Shown here piece by piece: positions 6,746-8,277 of a stretch of DNA of 8,277 bases. Within the stretch, counting starts at the first letter, position 1; the number at the start of each line of letters is the position of its first letter. The position numbers and the translations under genes are program-made. The notes beneath the pieces were generated by a model. That model ran no database searches. It was given only the letters and a program-made list of their open reading frames with translations, and was not told where the DNA came from. Source of the stretch: an uncultured Chloroflexaceae bacterium. Lineage in GTDB: Bacteria; Chloroflexota; Chloroflexia; Chloroflexales; Chloroflexaceae. The stretch is from positions 1-8,277 of the forward strand of contig CAKZQX010000496.1 of the NCBI GenBank assembly GCA_937141995.1. Reading direction: 5' to 3'.

Positions 6746-6752
6746 GGAAGAG
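6746..6752 (+). promoter_or_regulatory. Shine-Dalgarno site of ktrA
   Basis: GGAAGAG, preceded by AA so that AAGGA (6744-6748) is 6 bases from the ATG at 6755. It supports the chosen start and lies directly 3' of the possible leader stem. Confidence 0.65.
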
Positions 6753-6754
6753 CA

Positions 6755-7423
6755 ATGCCACGTCGGAATGGAAGACGCGAGTTTGCGGTTATTGGCCTTG
6801 GTCGGTTTGGCACGAGTCTTGCGCTAACACTGACTGACCGGGGCTTCAATGTGCTGGGGATTGATCGTGATCCGGAGATTGTCCAGCGCCTCTCCGAGGG
6901 ATGTACTCAGGCGGTTTCTCTTGACGCAACCGACGAAGATGCCCTGCGTGCTGTCGATATTACCTCCTTTGATACTGTCGTCGTGGCAATCGGTAGCAAT
7001 TTTGAGGCGAACTTAATGACCACGGTTGCACTCAAAAGCCTGGGGGTGCGGAATGTTGTCTGCAAGGCATTGACTGAGCGCCAACGCACGATCCTCCAGC
7101 GCATCGGGGCGGATCGGGTGGTGCTGCCGGAGCATGAAGCCGGTCGTCGCCTGGCAAAAACCCTGACCACCCCGGCCGTTCTGGATCATCTGGAACTGGA
7201 GCCGGGCTTTAGTATCACGGAGTTGCGGGTGCCCAAGTCGATGGTCGGGCATACGTTGATCGAGACCGATCTGCGCCGCCGCTTCGGGATTACTGTGCTG
7301 GCGGTCAAGCGCGGACCGGCGCTGACCATCACGCCATCAACCAATTATACGTTTGATGAAGAAGATCTGCTGGTGGTCATCGGGGCCGATGAGAGTATCG
7401 AACGCCTGAATGACTTGTTGTAA
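6755..7423 (+). CDS. ktrA: Ktr/Trk potassium uptake regulatory subunit (RCK protein)
   Basis: A 222-residue cytosolic gating subunit of a Ktr-type K+ transporter. The N-terminal RCK (TrkA_N, Rossmann) domain spans about 9-135: strand EFAVIGLGRFG with the glycine motif G14-L-G-R-F-G19, an acidic residue at the end of strand 2 (Asp37 in GIDRDP), and VVAIGSNFEANL at 76-87. Glu126 and Glu128 in PEHEAG lie in the stretch where KtrA proteins bind divalent cations. The C-terminal RCK_C (TrkA_C) domain covers about 146-222 and ends in DLLVVIGADESIERL. In this family an octameric ring under the channel dimer responds to nucleotides such as ATP/ADP, and in some species c-di-AMP binds RCK_C. The single RCK_N/RCK_C pair and the length match KtrA rather than the duplicated, longer TrkA of proteobacteria. 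ktrB starts 22 bases downstream in the same direction. A structured leader is possible upstream. Confidence 0.95.
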   Translation: MPRRNGRREFAVIGLGRFGTSLALTLTDRGFNVLGIDRDPEIVQRLSEGCTQAVSLDATDEDALRAVDITSFDTVVVAIGSNFEANLMTTVALKSLGVRNVVCKALTERQRTILQRIGADRVVLPEHEAGRRLAKTLTTPAVLDHLELEPGFSITELRVPKSMVGHTLIETDLRRRFGITVLAVKRGPALTITPSTNYTFDEEDLLVVIGADESIERLNDLL

Positions 7424-7445
7424 GCCAATCAATTGAAAAACGACT

Positions 7446-8277
7446 ATGAAACTGCCACTGCGTGACCAGGCGCGCACGGTTCAGCAGCGCACACGCTCGC
7501 GCCGCCAGTCGCGCCGCCCCTTTCCGACGGCATTCCGGTTGATTGGCGGGCTGTTGCTCCTGGTCATCACCGGTACTATTTTATTGTTGCTGCCCGGTGT
7601 TGGTACCACTCGCCGCCTCGAGATTAATGAGGCGGCCTTTACTGCTACCTCGGCCCTGAGCGTTACCGGGTTGTCGATCATTACGCCCGTGCGTGATCTC
7701 ACGCTGTTTGGGCAGATTATTCTGCTCTGCCTGATCCAGATCGGTGGGGTCGGCTTTATGGTAGGCGCGGTGATCATCTTTCGCCTGCTGGGACGGCGGG
7801 TTTCGCTGCTGGATCGACTGGCGCTCTCTGACTCACTGGGGCTGATTGTGCCGGGAGCCATCCTGCGCCTGACCCAGCAGGTTATTGTGACGGTCTTTGC
7901 GATTGAGGGCTGTGGCGCGCTGTTGCTCTGGTGGAACTGGCGTGATCAGCTCGGCGGTGGGCGCGCGGTCTTCTACGCCATTTTTCATGCGATCTCGGCC
8001 TTCTGTAATGCCGGGTTTGATCTCTTTTCCGGCCTGCCGGATTATCCAACCGGCATACCTAAGGATGATGCCACCCTGATTATCATGGGATCTTTGATCT
8101 TCCTGGGCGGGTTAGGCATCCCGGTTCTGGCCGATTTTCTGACCTGGCCGCGCCTGCACCGGATCACGCTGCATACCCGGATTACGGTCGTCGTCGTCAT
8201 TGTGCTGGTCTGTGCCGGGGGCATTGGGATGTTCCTGGGGGAGAGCCAGCCGCATGCGCTGCTCTCCACGGTTCCCT
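7446..8277 (+). CDS. ktrB: Ktr/Trk-type potassium channel subunit, 3'-partial
   Basis: The first 277 residues of the membrane K+-translocating subunit of the Ktr system, cut by the right edge (family members are about 430-460 residues). A basic cytosolic N-terminus (1-25, rich in Arg) leads into repeat A: helix 31-50, pore helix and filter ALSVTGLS (70-77, key Gly75), and helix 86-112 with QIGGVGFM. Repeat B follows: helix about 143-165, filter AFCNAGFD (185-192, Gly190) and helix about 209-233. Repeat C starts at about 243. In this superfamily each repeat gives one selectivity-filter glycine; two of the four are visible. The ATG at 7446 is the first possible start after an in-frame stop at 7434. 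No clear Shine-Dalgarno site precedes it, so translation may be coupled to ktrA, which ends 22 bases upstream. Confidence 0.94.
   Translation, partial: MKLPLRDQARTVQQRTRSRRQSRRPFPTAFRLIGGLLLLVITGTILLLLPGVGTTRRLEINEAAFTATSALSVTGLSIITPVRDLTLFGQIILLCLIQIGGVGFMVGAVIIFRLLGRRVSLLDRLALSDSLGLIVPGAILRLTQQVIVTVFAIEGCGALLLWWNWRDQLGGGRAVFYAIFHAISAFCNAGFDLFSGLPDYPTGIPKDDATLIIMGSLIFLGGLGIPVLADFLTWPRLHRITLHTRITVVVVIVLVCAGGIGMFLGESQPHALLSTVP

Noticed and set aside
6644..6754. A ydaO/kimA-type c-di-AMP riboswitch before ktrA
   Set aside because: The leader is short and the conserved sequence blocks of that class, as I recall them, are absent.
7481..7861. Minus-strand frame inside ktrB
   Set aside because: It is antisense to a clearly recognisable channel sequence with both selectivity-filter motifs on the plus strand, and is Ser/Arg-rich as expected of a shadow frame.

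Overview
The window is an ordinary-looking chromosomal stretch of a fairly G+C-rich bacterium. Gene content, protein style and promoter-like sites fit a filamentous phototroph of the Chloroflexota (Chloroflexus/Roseiflexus/Oscillochloris type). This assignment is an inference from recalled family resemblance, with low to moderate confidence. No phage, transposon, CRISPR, tRNA or rRNA signature was seen. Seven protein genes fill almost all of the window.

Left part, plus strand: a galactokinase gene (galK) that enters from outside the window, then a 135-base gap with three ATGCAA-type elements. Next is an alpha/beta-hydrolase gene whose product ends before the usual catalytic histidine; it is probably a truncated or decayed enzyme.

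Middle, minus strand, in transcription order: tatD (metal-dependent hydrolase), then 27 bases later a large membrane transglutaminase of the TgpA type (DUF3488 - transglutaminase core - DUF4129). After about 150 bases comes a response regulator with an HD-GYP cyclic-di-GMP phosphodiesterase output domain. The first two look like one operon. The regulator has its own plausible promoter and a 14-base perfect palindrome just upstream of it. It runs convergently into the hydrolase gene, with only 35 bases between the two stop codons.

Right part, plus strand, divergent from tatD: ktrA and ktrB, the regulatory and channel subunits of a Ktr-type potassium uptake system. ktrB leaves the window. The 178-base divergent region carries two oppositely facing TACAAT -10 elements. 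The tatD one sits so close to the ATG that a leaderless mRNA is predicted. The ktrA side has a leader of roughly 110 nt with mutually exclusive base pairings and a short upstream reading frame.

The window shows no clearly new biological system. The points most worth checking are the hydrolase truncation, the ktrAB leader, the TgpA gene away from its usual MoxR/DUF58 partners, and the palindrome before the HD-GYP gene.
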